A stretch of 64,000 nt of DNA from Marchantia polymorpha subsp. ruderalis (Eukaryota > Streptophyta > Marchantiopsida > Marchantiales > Marchantiaceae). The notes below the pieces were generated by a model. The model saw nothing but the letters and a program-made list of their open reading frames with translations, did not search any database and was not told the origin of the DNA. The position numbers were made by a program, and so were the translations under genes. Shown here in pieces: positions 22,336-33,351 of the stretch (its first letter is position 1; each line of letters opens with the position of its first letter). The DNA lies in contig AP031354.1 of NCBI GenBank assembly GCA_037833965.1, forward strand, positions 29,366,001-29,430,000, in the 5' to 3' direction.

Positions 22336-22797
22336 CAGGCTAGGAAAGATTCGCAATCTGTCTTCATCACTGGTCTCGCGATTGGTGATGGAGACAGACT
22401 CGAAGAGCTTTATGTATGAATCTGCATCATCGTCGTCGCCCGTTCCCTTGTATCTTGGATACGAATGTTTTGTGAAAGGTTGGGAAAACACCTGGCGGAG
22501 ATTGGCTTGATGGTCTGCCATTGGTGATCCTGTCAACAGACTGCTCCTAGGGTGGCCTAACCCAGGAAGAGTTTCTGTCGGAGGGATTTCCAATAGAACT
22601 GTTAGCTCAATGCTCGCAGTAGGTGAACTAGAACGCCTTTGGCTTCCAGCAGTCGGCGATGGCGATCTTTCTGCAGAGTTCTCACCTTGAGTCTTCTTTT
22701 TAGTTCGCCGTTTTGCTTCTACGGCTTTTTCCGAATCTCGACGGAGCTTTCGTGTGGCTCTCGCACTCAGGTCTCCCACACCATCGCTCGTCGACAT
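22336..22797 (-). pseudogene. Element C2 gag, N-terminal fragment fused to B integrase frame
   Basis: The frame from the Met at 22797 starts with a basic, Ser-rich region (RKLRRDSEKAVEAKRRTKKK), then YPRYKGTGDDDDADSYIKLFE and DEDRLRIFPSLL, the beginning of a retrotransposon gag domain. After SLL the sequence becomes element B integrase without a gap. The Met lies 44 bp downstream of the primer-binding site, as expected for gag. Gag is truncated to about 150 residues. Confidence 0.65.
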
Positions 22798-22840
22798 TCA
22801 CCGAGCATTGCTGCTCAAGTACTCTGGTGTTGACGCACTG

Positions 22841-22858
22841 TCCCCGGCAGCGGCGCCA
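22841..22858 (-). other. Primer-binding site of element C (tRNA-Asp type)
   Basis: On the minus strand tggcgccgctgccgggga follows the LTR end by 22 bp. It matches the well-known tggcgccgttgccggggA motif of plant Tat/Athila-like elements, complementary to the 3' end of tRNA-Asp, with one difference. Confidence 0.75.
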
Positions 22859-22880
22859 AAAAGAAGTTGTCGGCTCCTTA

Positions 22881-25850
22881 TGTAATAACCCACCAAAGGC
22901 TAAAACTGCAGTATGGTGGTAAAAAGATCGAACCCACAGGGACAGAGGCAACACACAGAGTACAAAGTGTCACGTTTAACAGACTTTTGTAGAGTTTGAA
23001 TTCTCAGGCGACTGTCACTCCCAGAAATACTGCAGTGCTCGACTCGGAGGCCACTCGGAGTATGCTCAACTCGGAGGTCGCTCGGAGGATGCTCGACTCG
23101 GAGGATGCTCGGAGGATGCACAGTGCAGCGTAAGTCACTCAACACACACACACACACCTGAAACTGGAAAAGCACAACTCGGAGGTCGGTCAGGACCTCC
23201 GCTTAGGATTTCAGGGGGAAAGTATCTCAAAAGTTCACTCAGAGGCTCTGCAGGTAGTGACTCCCACTCCGGCTTTTACTGCCCTTCCGCCAGGAACTAG
23301 CGTAGGGAACCCGGACTAGACTTCCCACTTCGGAACAAAGTTCCTCATACGCAGTGGACGTCACCCTCGACTCACACCAAGCGCAGAGAGTATAGGCCCG
23401 ACTGAGAACTCAACTGAGGCACAATCCAGTAACACACACACACAACCTTAATTGCTAACCAAGGTTTACACGAAGTAACAAAACTTCACTTTGGCATTCA
23501 GGGGAAACTTCCCGTAGGAGTACAATCAGGATATGTCACTCGAAGGAGTAAGGGGGAACTGTTCAAGTATCTAACTCGCAACCGGCTCTGAGCTTCAGAA
23601 ATCACCCGCAGGTGCAGATCCGCACTACTCAAGTCTCTAACCGGTGTACTAGCTCTGAACATTCAGCCGAAGGCCTTCAGCTACAACATGCGGTAACTTC
23701 ACTATGCTGCAGCTTCTCTACGTGGTGCCAGGACCAAATGCACAAACACGCCGAGAAAGTGAGTTCCTGATCTGCACTTCCGAAACTGGAAGAGTCCCAA
23801 GGCAAAACGCCTTGAACTACTTTATACCCTCTAAGGTCCTAACTAACACTACTTTGCACTATCTGCTTACTCTAAACTACTGCACGAAACCAAACTACAC
23901 TACATCACTCTGCAGATCCGGTGCTGCGCCTCCTGCGCGCCGGACTGGCTCGCACCCTCTCTCTACCCTGCCAATCTTCCGACCGGCTGCGCAACCCCAG
24001 TCGCCGAAGGACTGTTGTCACTTCCGACTCTAAGTGCGCCATAGTGTCGCGCGCACCCGACAAGAAGGCTTCTAATTTCCTCGCTACTCGCCGCCGACTC
24101 CGACTGTCACCCTCCGTCAATGCCGCCGCCCGAAGCTCAAACTCCCTGAGTGTGATCTTCTCTTGGGCCGCCACTTCCCAATGGGCGTATCCTCTTAGAC
24201 AGTGAGTCACCCGCGTCACCAACTCTTCTCGCGTCCGGCTGCTGCCTTCCACCTCTGCTAGCTGCATCTCCGCATCTGCGCCCAGTCACTAATGTCCCAC
24301 CTCTCGGGATGTGGGCGGAATCCACGCGAGGGCTTGTGTTTCTCCTGCAAATACTCGCGCACCATCTCCGGACATGTCCAGTTCCATCCCCACAGGAGGA
24401 AATCAAGCTTCAGCCTTGTTAACACATCTTGGAATGCGCGCAGACCGATCTGCGGCACTCTGAGTGGAGACACTCGCAACTGGGGAACCTTCGACATCTT
24501 CCGTGCTTTTCCTGCACACACACAGACGTTCTTCCTTCCGCTCGATCTCTCACAATCGCCGCTGCGCGTCGGCCGCTCAGACATTGACTGAAATCGCTCT
24601 CCCTTCTCTTGCGCGCTCAAGTTCGCTGCTCGCAAACTCTCTGCAAGGTCCGTCAAGATCCTCTTGCAACTCGTCTCCGCACTCTCTCTTCTCACTGCAG
24701 GTCTCTCCGCCCTTGCGCTTAATCTCTGAAGCTGGAAAACTCACAATCAAGAATGAGAGAATGAGACTGGAGAGCAGCCTTTTCTTCTCCGAATTCAAGA
24801 TCGCCCAACGTTCTCACTGGTTACAATCAAACTTGATTACGCAGCCGGCTATACGGCCTAACGGTTCTCCCTCGCATGCTCGAATTCACGACTCCGCACT
24901 GCGCGCATTCGCATGCGTGAACGTTGAATTCTCTCGCCGCCATCGTCTTCCGGACTCGAGTTCGCCGCAGTGGAGCGTATGCTTCGACTAGGTTGTCTTT
25001 TCCTAACCTGCCCATCGCCGGAGGCGTATCGCCGCTGGAGTATTCCTTCTCCGTCGGCGCGAATTACGCCGGCGCGTATGCGTACCACTCGTTTTGTCCG
25101 TTCTACCCCGCATATCGCCGACGGCGCATATCCCGCCGGCGTGAATCATGCCAGCGCACCCGCCTGTCTGCGTCACGTCGGAGGCGTACATCCCGCCGGC
25201 GCTTCTCTTCCGTTGGCAGCCGTCAAAGGCGCTTCCGCCTCTGAGTTGATCTCCTCTCATGAGCGCGTGGTTCCGCCGAAGGCGCATCGCCGAAGGCGTA
25301 CGGAAGTCCTCTCCGACGGTGAACCCTAGCGCGAACAGCGCATGTCCGGATGCGAGTTTTCCGACACTCATAACTTCTTCGTCCCTGATCCATTTCCGGC
25401 GCTCTTGGGCTCGTTAGAACGAGCGTCCCGAGCTCTTTCCAATGCAACCTCAACTAACTGGAACTACTGTGAATCCTGATCGTTATGAAGGTTTCCCTCC
25501 CGCGCTAGCGGCGTATCGCCGAAGGCGCACTCATGGTCGGAAGCCTTCAGAGGTCCTTGCCGGCTTCTGACGTCTTCAGCGACATCTCCTTCGGAGGTGT
25601 CTGTGCCGGGAGCGTACCTTCCCTAAACGCTGAAAGCGCGTGGGTAGAGACACCTCAGTAAAGGAGATATTGCCGAAGGCACCAAAGGCATTTGGCGCTG
25701 GTACGTCCAACTTCGCGATTCTTCGTGACCTCGTGACGATCTCCTCAATCCACTCTATTTAACGTACCATTTCCTAACTACAGACACTGCTTCGGTATTT
25801 CTTTTCTAAAATTGTTTAAATTCTGCACAAAAAAAAAGTGTGTTACCACA
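22881..25850 (-). repeat. Element C2 LTR (internally deleted)
   Basis: It has the same ends as C1 and closely similar sequence throughout, but about 1.92 kb of the ORF is missing. The deletion joins two ctgcgc strings that in C1 lie at 14809-14814 and 16733-16738. Flanking parts of C1 and C2 differ by scattered substitutions and small gaps. Outside the ORF remnant no other gene is seen; 24860-25800 is the GC-rich LTR start. Confidence 0.8.
23905..24497 (-). pseudogene. Deleted copy of the LTR-encoded coiled-coil protein
   Basis: The N-terminal part (MSKVPQLRVSPL to ERWDISDWAQ, 24497 to about 24290) and the C-terminal part (MQLAEVEGSSRTREEL to the end, 24267-23905) match the C1 protein. The middle, including the Pro/Ser-rich domain and most of the coiled coil, is gone. 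The 1,924-bp deletion is not a multiple of three, so the two parts are out of frame and no complete protein can be made. Confidence 0.75.
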
Positions 25851-26905
25851 CTCAACAAAAGCTCTCTCCTGCTCATCTCCCCATTGCCACTCCTGATCCG
25901 ACTTCAGCAACTGGTTCAAAGGCTTCACTATAGCACTGAATCCCTTCACATATCTCCGGTAATAGTTCGCCAAACCCATGAATGCACGAACTCTACTCAC
26001 ATCCGCTGGACGAGGAATGCGTGCAATAGCCTCCACCTTTGCCTGCTGAACTCCCAAACCACCTGGGTAGATCACATGACCCAAGTACTCCACCTTCTCC
26101 TGGAAGAACCTACACTTCCCAAGATGTAACCGTAGACCATGAGCCCTCAACCGCTCAAGCACAATCTGCAAATGTATCTGGTGTTGCTCCACCGTGTCGC
26201 TAAACACCAAGATATCATCAATGTAACATCTGACGAAATCTAGCCCCGCTAGAATCCTGTCCATCACTCTCTAGAACTCAGCAGGTGCATTCTTCAACCC
26301 AAAGGGTAAGAATCGCCACTGATACAACCAATCCTTGCCGTGAGAGTTGACACCCCAAAACGCTGTCTTGGCCTTGTCCTCCTCTCGAATCGGCAACTGG
26401 TGGTATCCCGCCCGAAGATCCAAAGTACTAAAAATCTTCGCATGTTCCACCACATCGAAGATCTCCTCAAGTGTAGGCATGGCATACTTATCGGCATTCG
26501 TCTGCCGATTGATAGGACGGTAATCTCCACACATCCGCCTATCCGTGTAGTTGCCATGTACATACTTCTTCGCTGGCATAACAGTGGCTGAAGCATACTC
26601 ACCATGCGACAACTCCACTAACCCAGCCTCCAATAACTCCAACGTCCAACTCTTAATCAAGTCCCTTTCCATATCACTATATCGATAGGGACGACGGAAG
26701 ATTGACGTATCACTAGCCAACTCTATCCGTATGCCGGGTCCAATCAAAGTACCCAACTCCTTCATACTGAAGGCAAAACAACTCCTATAGTCACGTAGGA
26801 ATTGTATCAACCGTCGCCTCTCTCCTCCGGTGATCTTAGAACCAATCGATGGCTCCCACTCCTCCTCCATGAAGTCACAAGAGGTAGTTGATACTGTCAC
26901 TAGTT
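25851..26905 (-). pseudogene. Element B reverse transcriptase (cut by C2 at its 3' end)
   Basis: The minus frame contains RRMCGDYRPINRQT, FSTLDLRAGYHQL, FLPFGLKNAPAEF and the catalytic YIDDILVFS (YIDD at 26225-26214), then VEYLGHVI and GLANYYRRYVKGF. All RT blocks of a gypsy enzyme are in order. One stop separates the two halves at about 26268-26270 (after NAPAEF). The frame is cut at 25851, where the LTR of C2 starts, before RNase H. Confidence 0.85.
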
Positions 26906-26906
26906 G

Positions 26907-28625
26907 CTATGACACCTCCTCCAAAGGAAGGTTCTCCGTACCCTCCTTCGTAGCAACCTCCCCGTGACTAACATCTCCAACTACATGGGCGTCTACTCCC
27001 GCAAGTCCTCTAGTCAAGTCCCATGAACTCCAAGGATGACGAATATCTCGCAAGTCACCCCCAGCCATTGCCACTACCGTCCCGGTAGTCAATGAGCTAA
27101 TAAGTGGTGTAACAACCACCAAATCTGCGTGCAAACGGCGTTGCTCGGCCAAACCCAAGCTCACAATCCACGTCAAGCAGTTCAGGTCCATAGCCTTACC
27201 CAAAACCTGACGACGCGATGCCTTTGAAACTGAAGAAGCCGCGGTCACACCAGTAAGAAATCCCATCGCACGCTCCCTCTCATCAGCGTTGGGCTCCACC
27301 AACTGATGTAGGGTACAGTCCCACAGTAGTCCAGGTCCTCCATCACGATATGCATGTGATGCCGGATAACTGACCAACGTAGGCAAAGCCATCCGAGGCT
27401 GACCTACGTGGTTCACCAATGCCATGGGTGACCTATCCGCCACTCTCACCACCTGAGAGTATCGAGAGACATACAAGATCCTGTCAACGGTGAGGGTAGG
27501 ATCACGATGCACAGAATCATACGCATGACGCAATATCTCTCGTGGTACAAGGTTGGTCCACCACAAACGTGCACGATGAGCACGTGAACCAACCCTCGCA
27601 GCATCCAACAACACTGCTGATCCAATCCATGCCCTGACCTCATGGACACTCGCCATCAACTGGGCCCGAGTGTCACCCAACAATGGTACGTTCTCTAGAA
27701 TGTATGTGGGAGAATGTGTCTGCTGCTCCTGGAGATGACGTAACACTCGTAGCATCTCCCAAAACATCCGAGATCTCGGGTCATGTAACCCTGCTCCATG
27801 CCCAGCGCGTGTGTGCCCCTGACATGGCCATCCCGCAATCACCAAATCAATATGTCCAACTCGATCGAGGTCTGGCGCCCCCAGCAATGAAATGTCTGCA
27901 GGCAACGCCTTCTGGTATCCTCAAACAGCTGATCGCGGCAACAACAAAGGAAAACGCTGCATCAACTGTGTGACATGTCGTGAAGAAACCCGACGTGCAG
28001 TCTCGTCCTTCTCCACGTACAAGTATCTACGTACAAGAATACCTGACTGCAACACTGCAGCCAAACCCGTGCTCATCCCTCCAAAAAGATCCAGCAAACA
28101 AACACCCTCTGGGGAATACTCCCATACGATAGGTGTAGTAACTAATGGTGATAAGATGCTAAGACCACATACTAGCCGACCACCTGAGACTCGCTCTGCC
28201 TCTGCTGGTAAAGAGGCCTCACTCCAAGCCTTCTTTACCAACCTATCAGCCTCCTGCTGTAATGTGTGGCAAGAATCCCAAAGTGGAACATCCAACGATG
28301 ATGACACTGCCGCTGCGAGACTCACCATCTCCTCCACCTCCTCATAGACTGGAGTATCCTCGGCTGACATGTTCCCCTCCAACAAGTCATCAGGCCATGT
28401 GAGCACTCCACTGAAACCCGCAATAGAGGCTAAAACTGCAGGAGAAGATCCAAGAGGTCGATCTCGAGAAATGAACCTCACAGGCAGCTCACTCATACGT
28501 CCATCACCGGACTCCCAACCAGGGCGATAAGCTGCCGTCTCCGTCCAATAATCCATCCGAAATCCCATCGGATATAACACCGCTCCACCAACAAGCACAT
28601 CATATGACTCTGCTAATGTAATCAC
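26907..28625 (-). pseudogene. Element B DNA (cytosine-5) methyltransferase domain, DNMT3/DRM-like
   Basis: The catalytic domain of about 320 residues runs from VCLLDLFGGMSTG (motif I, 28103-28077) through the catalytic PCQ of VIAGWPCQG (Cys codon 27824-27822), ENV (27695-27687), AHRARLWW (27581-27558) to RERAMGF...RRQVLGKAM (motif IX/X region, 27275-27186). Motifs are in linear I-to-X order, unlike plant DRM where they are permuted, yet AHRAR and the G.....RY...E spacing after motif I point to the DNMT3/DRM group. The first 170 residues are linker. Only one stop (about 27918-27920, TGA where A has CGA) breaks the frame, so all catalytic residues survive. It would transfer methyl groups to cytosine in DNA. 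Between protease and RT, it was presumably released from or kept in the Pol polyprotein. Confidence 0.88.
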
Positions 28626-28652
28626 CGATCGAACTCCAAACTGCGAGCTATC

Positions 28653-29640
28653 CTAAGCATGACCATGCCTCAACTGCACTGATATGCGCTCTCTTGTCAT
28701 CCTGTAAGACCTGTCGCTGGTGCCACCGAGTGATGTCTGAATCTGGAACGGACAAGGCTCCAACTCGGACCTCCGAACTCCCAAACTAATGCAGGCAATC
28801 TTGCCCAACATCAAAGGCTGTGCAATAGAATCCAGCAACACTCTGGCTGGGACATACACCTGTCTTATAGCACTCACCAAGCGAAATACACCGCTCCGGT
28901 TGTCCACCATACACACACCAGGGACAACCCTCTCCCGATCAATGGCTGGTCGGGCTGGCAATGACTCCATCCGTGCCGCTGCCGCCTGCCATGTCGACTC
29001 ATCGCTCGATGGAGTCGTAGAGGATAGCTCCTCACCAATAGTCTCGCCTATCTCGGCACTCGTAGCAGTGATACTCCCACGTTCACACAACGTGGCTGCT
29101 GCACGAAAAACCCGAGCCAAGTCAATCCCAGAGTCCATCAGCTCCATAGCTGAAAATAATGGAGATCTCATCACTGAGCTAGCCATCCGCGTCACTGCAC
29201 TAGATGGTGTGTCCGTGTCCACCACACGTGACGTAGATGTCTCAGTCCTCCCACTAAGGCCACTAGGTGGTACAGGTCTCATGGATGAAGTACTGCCCAC
29301 CTCTGACAACAAAAACGACTGGGGAAGTCTGGCCTGACGCCCACCCTCACCCCTCTGAGGATCCAACTCCCCTGTCGCACCGCGTGGCTCTAGAGCTCAA
29401 GCAGCACCTCTAGTCACTGCAACCGATGCCTCCACCTGTGCTGCACTCGCTAGATGAGGGAAATCCTCTTCCTCGTAAGAGGTGGAAGTGCTCGCCCCAG
29501 AACTCACCATAGCAGCAAGCCTCTGCTCCAACTGCTCAATACGAGCAGCCATCGCGCTCTCTGTGGCCGAAGTAGCACTCGTTACAAGACGTCCAACTAC
29601 ACCGGCACCTCGACCACCTCTACCAGCACGGCCACCTCGA
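28653..29640 (-). pseudogene. Element B aspartic protease region
   Basis: The frame 29366-28653 contains ELMDSGIDLARVFRA and VYVPARVLLDSIAQPLMLGK (about 28860-28800); LLDS.AQP corresponds to the retropepsin active site, with Gly replaced by Ile. The stretch 29640-29370 is a linker continuing the gag frame (ARIEQLEQRLAAMV) with two stops. The position between the zinc knuckles and the methyltransferase matches element A. Confidence 0.6.
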
Positions 29641-29642
29641 CC

Positions 29643-31057
29643 TCAAGAAGCATCACCACCACGACCTCTACCACCAGATGTCAACTCTGGATGAAGGTCA
29701 AAACACCGATCTCGAGTATGACCTGCTCGACCACAGTGGTCACACACCACCTGTACTGACTGGGGTCTAGCCTGTGAACTCTGACCTCCGGCCTCCTGGG
29801 GACAATCTCTCCACCGATGATCCCCTCCACATGTCCAACATGCTGGTCCCTGCTGTTGGCCAGCAAACGACGGCACTAGTGCACGTGCCCATGTATCTCT
29901 AGCGGCTGTCTGGTGTCGTGTCTGCACTCCGCGACCCCCACCACTACCACCACCAAAGGGTCTAGACTGTGCCGTGCTCTGCGGAACACGAAAGGTAGTG
30001 GCTGTGTCTCTAGCGAATGAAGAAGTCACCACTCTCTCCTCCACTATGTTAAGCTCAATCTTCTCAGAAAGAGCAAACACATAGGCCAATGTCGGTGACG
30101 CATCGCTCAAGAGGGTAGCATCCCGAACCCTCCGCTGTAGCTCTCTGTCCAGTATCCTTTACCAATACTGGACCGCCTGTGCCTCAGTTACACCGTGAGT
30201 AACTGAGATCAACCGCCGCATACGCGTGTATGCCTCCCGAAGACTCTCACCAGTCTTCCGCTCAAACTCCTCAACTTCTCTGTCCTCACCCCCTGATAGT
30301 TCTTCCTCAACCTCTTGAAGAACTCAGGAATGGGGCTGAACGAAGGTACGCAAGTAGTCTCTCCACTCATGCTGGCAACGCCAACAGCACCGCTGGTGGT
30401 ACCTGCTCCACTACTACCATCGGTGATGCTACCACTCGCCCCTCAACTGGTACCAACACCACCCTGGATGATCGACGTATAGTTTGGAGACCAATGACGC
30501 CTCCATGCGTCAATCTCCACAGCATACTCTCTCCCAAACTCATGGTAGTCATCCATGGGAGGCCCCTCCAGATGCTGAAACAACCCCTTCCATGCGAAGA
30601 AGGGTGTAAACAACGTGGGGTTACACAAGAACTGCATATCGCACCACGTGTCAAACTCCTGGATGAAATCATCCAACTCAATGGTGCCCACTGCACCAGA
30701 GTACCGCCGTGGGCCCTTCATGGTCCTGTACATACCGTCCATGTCCCCAGTCCACGAGTGTGGGATCCTAGATGATATCACCACCAAAGATCCGCTATCT
30801 GCCACACCTCGCGCCTCTCCAACCACTGATGCGCTAGGATGAGGTAGCCGATACCTCAACCCACTCCGCGTAAATCCTCCACGGTCCTCAACGGAACCAC
30901 CAAACTCTTCCGTAATGACTGACTCACCAATCGGCACCACTGCCACAACTCCACCTGCCCTCGTCCCTGCACTAACCTGCTCTAGCCCTACTGACTATGG
31001 GTATGGGCAACCTAACCTGTCATCACTGCAAGAAGACTCTCCTGGTCCACTGGTCAT
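29643..31057 (-). pseudogene. Element B gag (capsid/nucleocapsid)
   Basis: From the conserved ATG (31057), the frame has a variable N-terminus, a capsid part (IELDDFIQEFDTW, FFAWKGLFQHLEGPP, IDAWRRHWSPNY) and a nucleocapsid with knuckles CWTCGGDHRWRDC and CDHCGRAGHTRDRC, then an RG-rich tail. Stops near 30960, 30440 and 29640 and a frameshift near 30280-30120 break it. One stop at about 29640 is TGA where A has an Arg codon. Gag forms the particle and binds RNA. Confidence 0.75.
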
Positions 31058-31606
31058 CACTCCAGTCTCACCATGAGAGAAACAAAGATAGGCGCCGGTG
31101 ATCAAATCCAGCCGCACTATCGACAACACACTGGAGTAAAACTACTCCGGAAATCAACGTCAACTCAGACATGGGCGCGCATCAAGAAGCCAGACTGGAG
31201 AGGATCCAAACACAAGCAAACAGCTAGCAACGACTCTCCAGCCGAAATGAAACACAGCACAGAACAACACAACACACGGGAAGTCGCCTCGCATAACGAT
31301 CCCGAGTCGAGCTCCATCGCCCCCTACCACCTTCTATCTCCAGCGCCTACAACGCCATCTCGTTCATCTTGTCGGAAAGATGATATCCACACCGAGCTAT
31401 CTCATACTTCACCTCAACGCTCCACTTCACACTACCAATAGGGGCGAAGAATATCAAACCGTCTATCTACCCTAACCGTTCCCCATAAGAAAAGAGATAC
31501 GGATATAATTTATGTTTCCACCACTTCAACAAACCTACCCACTAAGCACTAAATTTTTATTTTTTTTATAATTTTGACCACGTCATATGTATAGGAGTAC
31601 AATGTC
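31058..31606 (-). other. Element B 5' leader
   Basis: This non-coding stretch matches the leader of element A (2618-3089), including tatgacgtggtcaa at the far end and a hairpin with ctggagagtcgttgctagc and ctccagtct parts. No LTR end or primer-binding site could be fixed here. Confidence 0.5.
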
Positions 31607-31673
31607 TTCACAACCAAAAAAATAAAAAAAATAAAAATATAAAATCCTATTACAGCTGGAGATTTTTTTAATG

Positions 31674-32005
31674 AGTTCGGGAGTAACTCTGATAACCGGA
31701 GACAAACTGGCAGTTCCAGCCGTGCGAAGGTTCAAATCGAGGACAGCGGTGAAGCGCAGAAGAAGTTTGCTAATGCAAAGTCTATCTCATCTGCTCAATA
31801 CTTTGGGGACCAGAATAAGGCTGGCGATTCAGAAAGTCAAGTGCGGTTGCAGAAGTTCGCTAGCTCAAATGCGATCTCAAGCGACGACTTTTTCGACCGT
31901 GACGAAGGTCGTGGTAGTCCATCAGCTGTTGATCTGAGTCCTAGTGAATTGATGAACAAGCTCACTCAGCAGATAGCAGCTCTTAATTCTTTGTTGGACC
32001 CTTGA
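31674..32005 (+). pseudogene. ArfGAP (AGD8/9/10-like) terminal exon fragment
   Basis: Behind a T-rich stretch and an AG acceptor (about 31673), an open frame of about 110 residues ends with TGA at 32003-32005. It contains QIEDSGEAQKKFANAKSISS, AQYFGDQNKA, LQKFASSNAISSDDFF and VDLSPSELMNKL. These match the C-terminal region of plant Glo3-type ArfGAPs (AGD8/9/10), which act at the Golgi in COPI vesicle formation. No catalytic ArfGAP zinc finger exon is seen nearby on either strand. It lies between B's leader and a methyltransferase fragment, so it is either captured by an element or the last remnant of a disrupted gene. Confidence 0.65.
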
Positions 32006-32306
32006 CGATGAAAACTTATATGCGGATGGAAGTCTTTGTGAGGCTCTAAATTAGCTTCACCCGGTAAGGACGATCTTGAGTACTTACTGTGTCCATCTAG
32101 ACCTTGAAGCTTCACGCCGTGTTTTCTGGTTTTAGAACTTCACTCTATATTCTTTATACAGGCTTGTGAAAATAATGATATTAGTCTCAAATTTATCTCC
32201 CCATGTGAGAAGTGCGAGGCTCGAGATAGTCCGATGGGGATAGTTGCCACCATCAAGGCAGGCCTCGTTTCTGATTCAGCAATTGACGCAAGAAGAGAAC
32301 TATTTT

Positions 32307-32760
32307 AGCCTCTATAGCGGGTTTCAGTGGAGTGCTCACATGGCCTGATGACTTGTTGGAGGGGAACAGGTCAGCCGAGGATACTCTAGTCTATGAGGAG
32401 GTGGAGGAGATGGTGAGTCTCGCAGCTGCAGTGTCATCATCGTTAGATGTTCCACTTTGGGATTCTTGCCACACATTACAACAGGAGGCTGATAGGTTGG
32501 TGAAGAAGGCTTGGAGTGAGGCCTCTTTACCAGCAGAGGCAGAGCGAGTCTCAGGTGGTCGGCTAGTATGTGATCTTAGCACCCTATCATCATTAGTTAC
32601 TACACCTATCGTATGGGAGTATTCCCCAGAGGGTGTTTGTTTGCTGGATCTTTTTGGAGGGATCAGCACGGGTTTGGCTGCAGTGTTGCAGTCAGGTATT
32701 CTTGTACGTAGATACTTGTACGTGAAGAAACTCAACGTGCAGTCTCGTCCTTCTCCACTT
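32307..32760 (+). pseudogene. Third copy of the retroelement methyltransferase (N-terminal fragment)
   Basis: The + frame from LTWPDDLLEGN through VCLLDLFGGISTGLAAVLQ to LVRRYLYV is nearly identical to element B 28400-28015, including motif I. Immediately after tacgtg the sequence continues as the reverse complement of the following 35 bases of the gene (to about 32760), and then into unrelated sequence. The fragment is on the opposite strand to B. Region 32006-32306 and 32761-33053 have no recognisable gene. Confidence 0.7.
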
Positions 32761-33053
32761 CCTGTGGATTGTCTGCAGTCCGTCGTTCCATTCTACTTTT
32801 TTCAGACTGGGTGATGGACCCAATGGTTGTCTCGAAAGCTCACTTTGATACATCGAGTTCGGTGGGTTTTTATCGGAAGCCGGTTGTGAGGATGACTCGC
32901 GTCGAACTGTTGCAGCAGGACCTGTTGTGGTTTTTGTGAAGATTCTTTTACATGTTCGATTTCTTGTAGGCACAGTTGAGGCGTCACTAGAGGGAAAAGC
33001 CTTCGGGAAAAGGAATAATAGTGCCTGCTTCGGAAAATTGTCAGTTCTTTGAG

Positions 33054-33346
33054 TAAAATCAGTGTCGAAACACAAGTACACAGAGAGTCGAGCCCAACTC
33101 ACTACTCGCAGGTAGAATTAGAGTCGAAGCTAGCGGGACTGACATATCCCTACGCGAAAGGCTCAACTCGAAGAACTGACAGTTCTTCGAGCTCGCCTCG
33201 AATATATCCCTGGAAGGTGTCGACCTTATCCAACGCTCCTCGCCCGTCTGCCGCGGCCCAACGTTAGCCGACTCCCAACGTTCCCCGACTTCAACTCGAA
33301 CTCAACGTGCTCAACTCAAATCGACCCAACGTCTCAAGCCATGACA
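33054..33346 (-). repeat. Isolated core of the element B terminal block
   Basis: About 293 bp are nearly identical to 20436-20731, including the perfect hairpin (33167-33191), but without the 108-bp units on either side. On the minus strand it reads TGTCATGG ... CTGATTTTA. It is probably what is left of B's 5' LTR. Confidence 0.6.
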
Positions 33347-33351
33347 CTTTT

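Larger units (their letters stand above)
22336..25850 (-). mobile_element. Element C2: LTR plus 5' internal part of a second retrotransposon, inserted in B
   Basis: The minus strand starts TGTGGTAACACAC at 25850, exactly where B's RNase H frame is cut after gcttttgttgag, runs through a 2,970-bp LTR to 22881, a primer-binding site (22841-22858) and the start of a gag (from 22797). At about 22335 it switches directly into B's integrase. C2's own pol and 3' LTR and B's RNase H are all missing. A deletion spanning C2's right part and the adjoining B sequence after insertion explains this best. Confidence 0.75.
20329..31606 (-). mobile_element. Element B: Ty3/gypsy retrotransposon with DNA methyltransferase and PHD finger, interrupted by element C2
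   Basis: The minus strand reads gag (31057), protease, DNA methyltransferase, reverse transcriptase up to 25851, then the C2 insertion, then integrase and PHD finger (22335-21011), polypurine tract (20841-20850) and a terminal repeat block. It is better preserved than A: most breaks are single stop codons in an otherwise continuous frame. The RNase H region (about 740 bp compared with A) is missing between the two C2 borders. The 5' side is complex; a core of the terminal block reappears at 33054-33346, and a ctttt string lies outside both outer ends (20324-20328 and 33347-33351), so the original insertion may have extended to 33.35 kb. Confidence 0.8.

Noticed and set aside
33054..33346. Isolated terminal core as an independent small transposon
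   Set aside because: It has no inverted ends and no target duplication of its own; it matches the middle of the A/B terminal block and is better seen as part of B.
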